A DNA stretch of 64,000 nucleotides from Thalassobacillus devorans (lineage in GTDB: Bacteria > Bacillota > Bacilli > Bacillales > Halobacillaceae), in assembly GCF_900176565.1 (NCBI RefSeq), contig NZ_FXEH01000006.1, forward strand, positions 1,798,001 through 1,862,000, in the 5' to 3' direction. The notes under the pieces were generated by a model. That model worked only from the letters and a program-made list of their open reading frames with translations. It was not told the origin of the DNA and did not search any database. Each line of letters begins with the position of its first letter. Position 1 is the first letter of the stretch. Below are positions 63,661 to 64,000 of this stretch, piece by piece. The translations under genes were made by a program, and so were the position numbers.

Positions 63661-64000
63661 TTGTCCTACGAAACAGCAATCATCGGCGGAGGACCTTCCG
63701 GCTTAATGTCTGCTATTGCAGCAGCGGAGCAAGGTGTTTCTACGATATTGATAGACAAAGGAAATAAACTGGGTAAAAAACTTGCCATCTCTGGTGGGGG
63801 AAGATGTAATGTCACGAACCGCCTTCCTCAAGATGAAGTAATCAAGCATATACCAGGGAACGGAAAGTTTCTATATAGTGCCTTTTCAGTTTTTAATAAT
63901 TACGATATCATCGATTTTTTTGAAGGGTTAGGTGTAGCATTAAAAGAGGAAGACCACGGAAGGATGTTTCCGGCAAGTAATAAGGCGAAGGATGTAGTCA
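63661..64000 (+). CDS. ytfP: Flavoprotein YtfP (HI0933-like), 5' part only
   Basis: The coding frame is open from 63661 to the window end (at least 113 residues). The N-terminus has the FAD-binding motif [20 protein letters not shown] followed by [20 protein letters not shown] and NVTNRLP, which is typical of the HI0933/YtfP oxidoreductase family. The TTG at 63661 has AAAGG ten bases upstream; an ATG at 63652 lies almost on that site. The rest is beyond the window. It is divergent from ytgP, as in B. subtilis. Confidence 0.9.
   Translation, partial: MSYETAIIGGGPSGLMSAIAAAEQGVSTILIDKGNKLGKKLAISGGGRCNVTNRLPQDEVIKHIPGNGKFLYSAFSVFNNYDIIDFFEGLGVALKEEDHGRMFPASNKAKDVV

Overview
The window reads as chromosomal core sequence of a low-GC, endospore-forming Bacillaceae bacterium. 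Gene order from about 8 kb to 64 kb closely follows the Bacillus subtilis ytzE/ytgP - pepV - trmB - sftA - murC - ccpA - acuABC - tyrS - rpsD - ezrA - thiI - tpx - ackA - ald arc as I remember it. Sporulation is supported by an alpha/beta SASP gene with a sigma-G type promoter, a GerW/YtfJ protein, RefZ and SftA. The repeat types and a sodium-type MotPS stator suggest a halotolerant or alkalitolerant genus such as Halobacillus, Virgibacillus or a relative, but the genus is inference. I see no prophage, insertion sequence, CRISPR array, rRNA or tRNA.

Region 0-7 kb holds ytkL, a membrane-anchored spermine-synthase-like protein, and an operon of DUF4178, PspA, DUF4247 and DUF350 genes. This operon has a near-ideal sigma-W promoter (TGAAAC-N16-CGTATA). 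It is the best candidate for a poorly described system: a cell-envelope stress module pairing PspA with a putative membrane polyamine enzyme. Alanine dehydrogenase and an SDR enzyme follow. Region 7-17 kb has a universal stress protein plus an unknown partner, moaB, an EcsC-like gene, ackA with a CcpA site near -57, ytxK, tpx, ytfJ-ytfI, NAD kinase and a YtcJ-like amidohydrolase. Region 17-26 kb has the SASP gene, thiI with its cysteine desulfurase, ezrA, hisJ, refZ, a free-methionine sulfoxide reductase, rpsD with a structured leader, and tyrS with a T-box.

Region 26-36 kb has a large class A PBP with an FN3 domain and acidic tail, acuABC, motPS, ccpA and the DAHP synthase/chorismate mutase gene. 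Region 36-50 kb has an 800-base non-coding block with two inverted copies of a dispersed repeat, the ytxGHJ cluster with a sigma-B type promoter, murC, nicotinate phosphoribosyltransferase, sftA, ytpRQP, an EIIC-like membrane protein, a lipoprotein, ytoQ, a DUF84 gene and ytoP. Region 50-64 kb has ytzB, ytnP, trmB, a small membrane peptide under a CcpA site, ytzH, ytmP, a lipid kinase, ytlQ-like, thpR, an MFS carrier, pepV, a potassium channel with an apparent N-terminal frameshift, a small HTH regulator, a pseudouridine synthase, a YtgP flippase and the start of a flavoprotein cut by the window end.

Several parts connect functionally. CcpA is encoded here and cre-like sites lie near ackA, the 52-residue peptide gene and the aroA-type gene. 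The acetate enzymes (AckA, AcuABC) share this region, although acsA is not in its usual place beside acuA. A family of roughly 80-base intergenic repeats (three full copies and a partial one) and two other dispersed repeat types occupy the gaps between genes.
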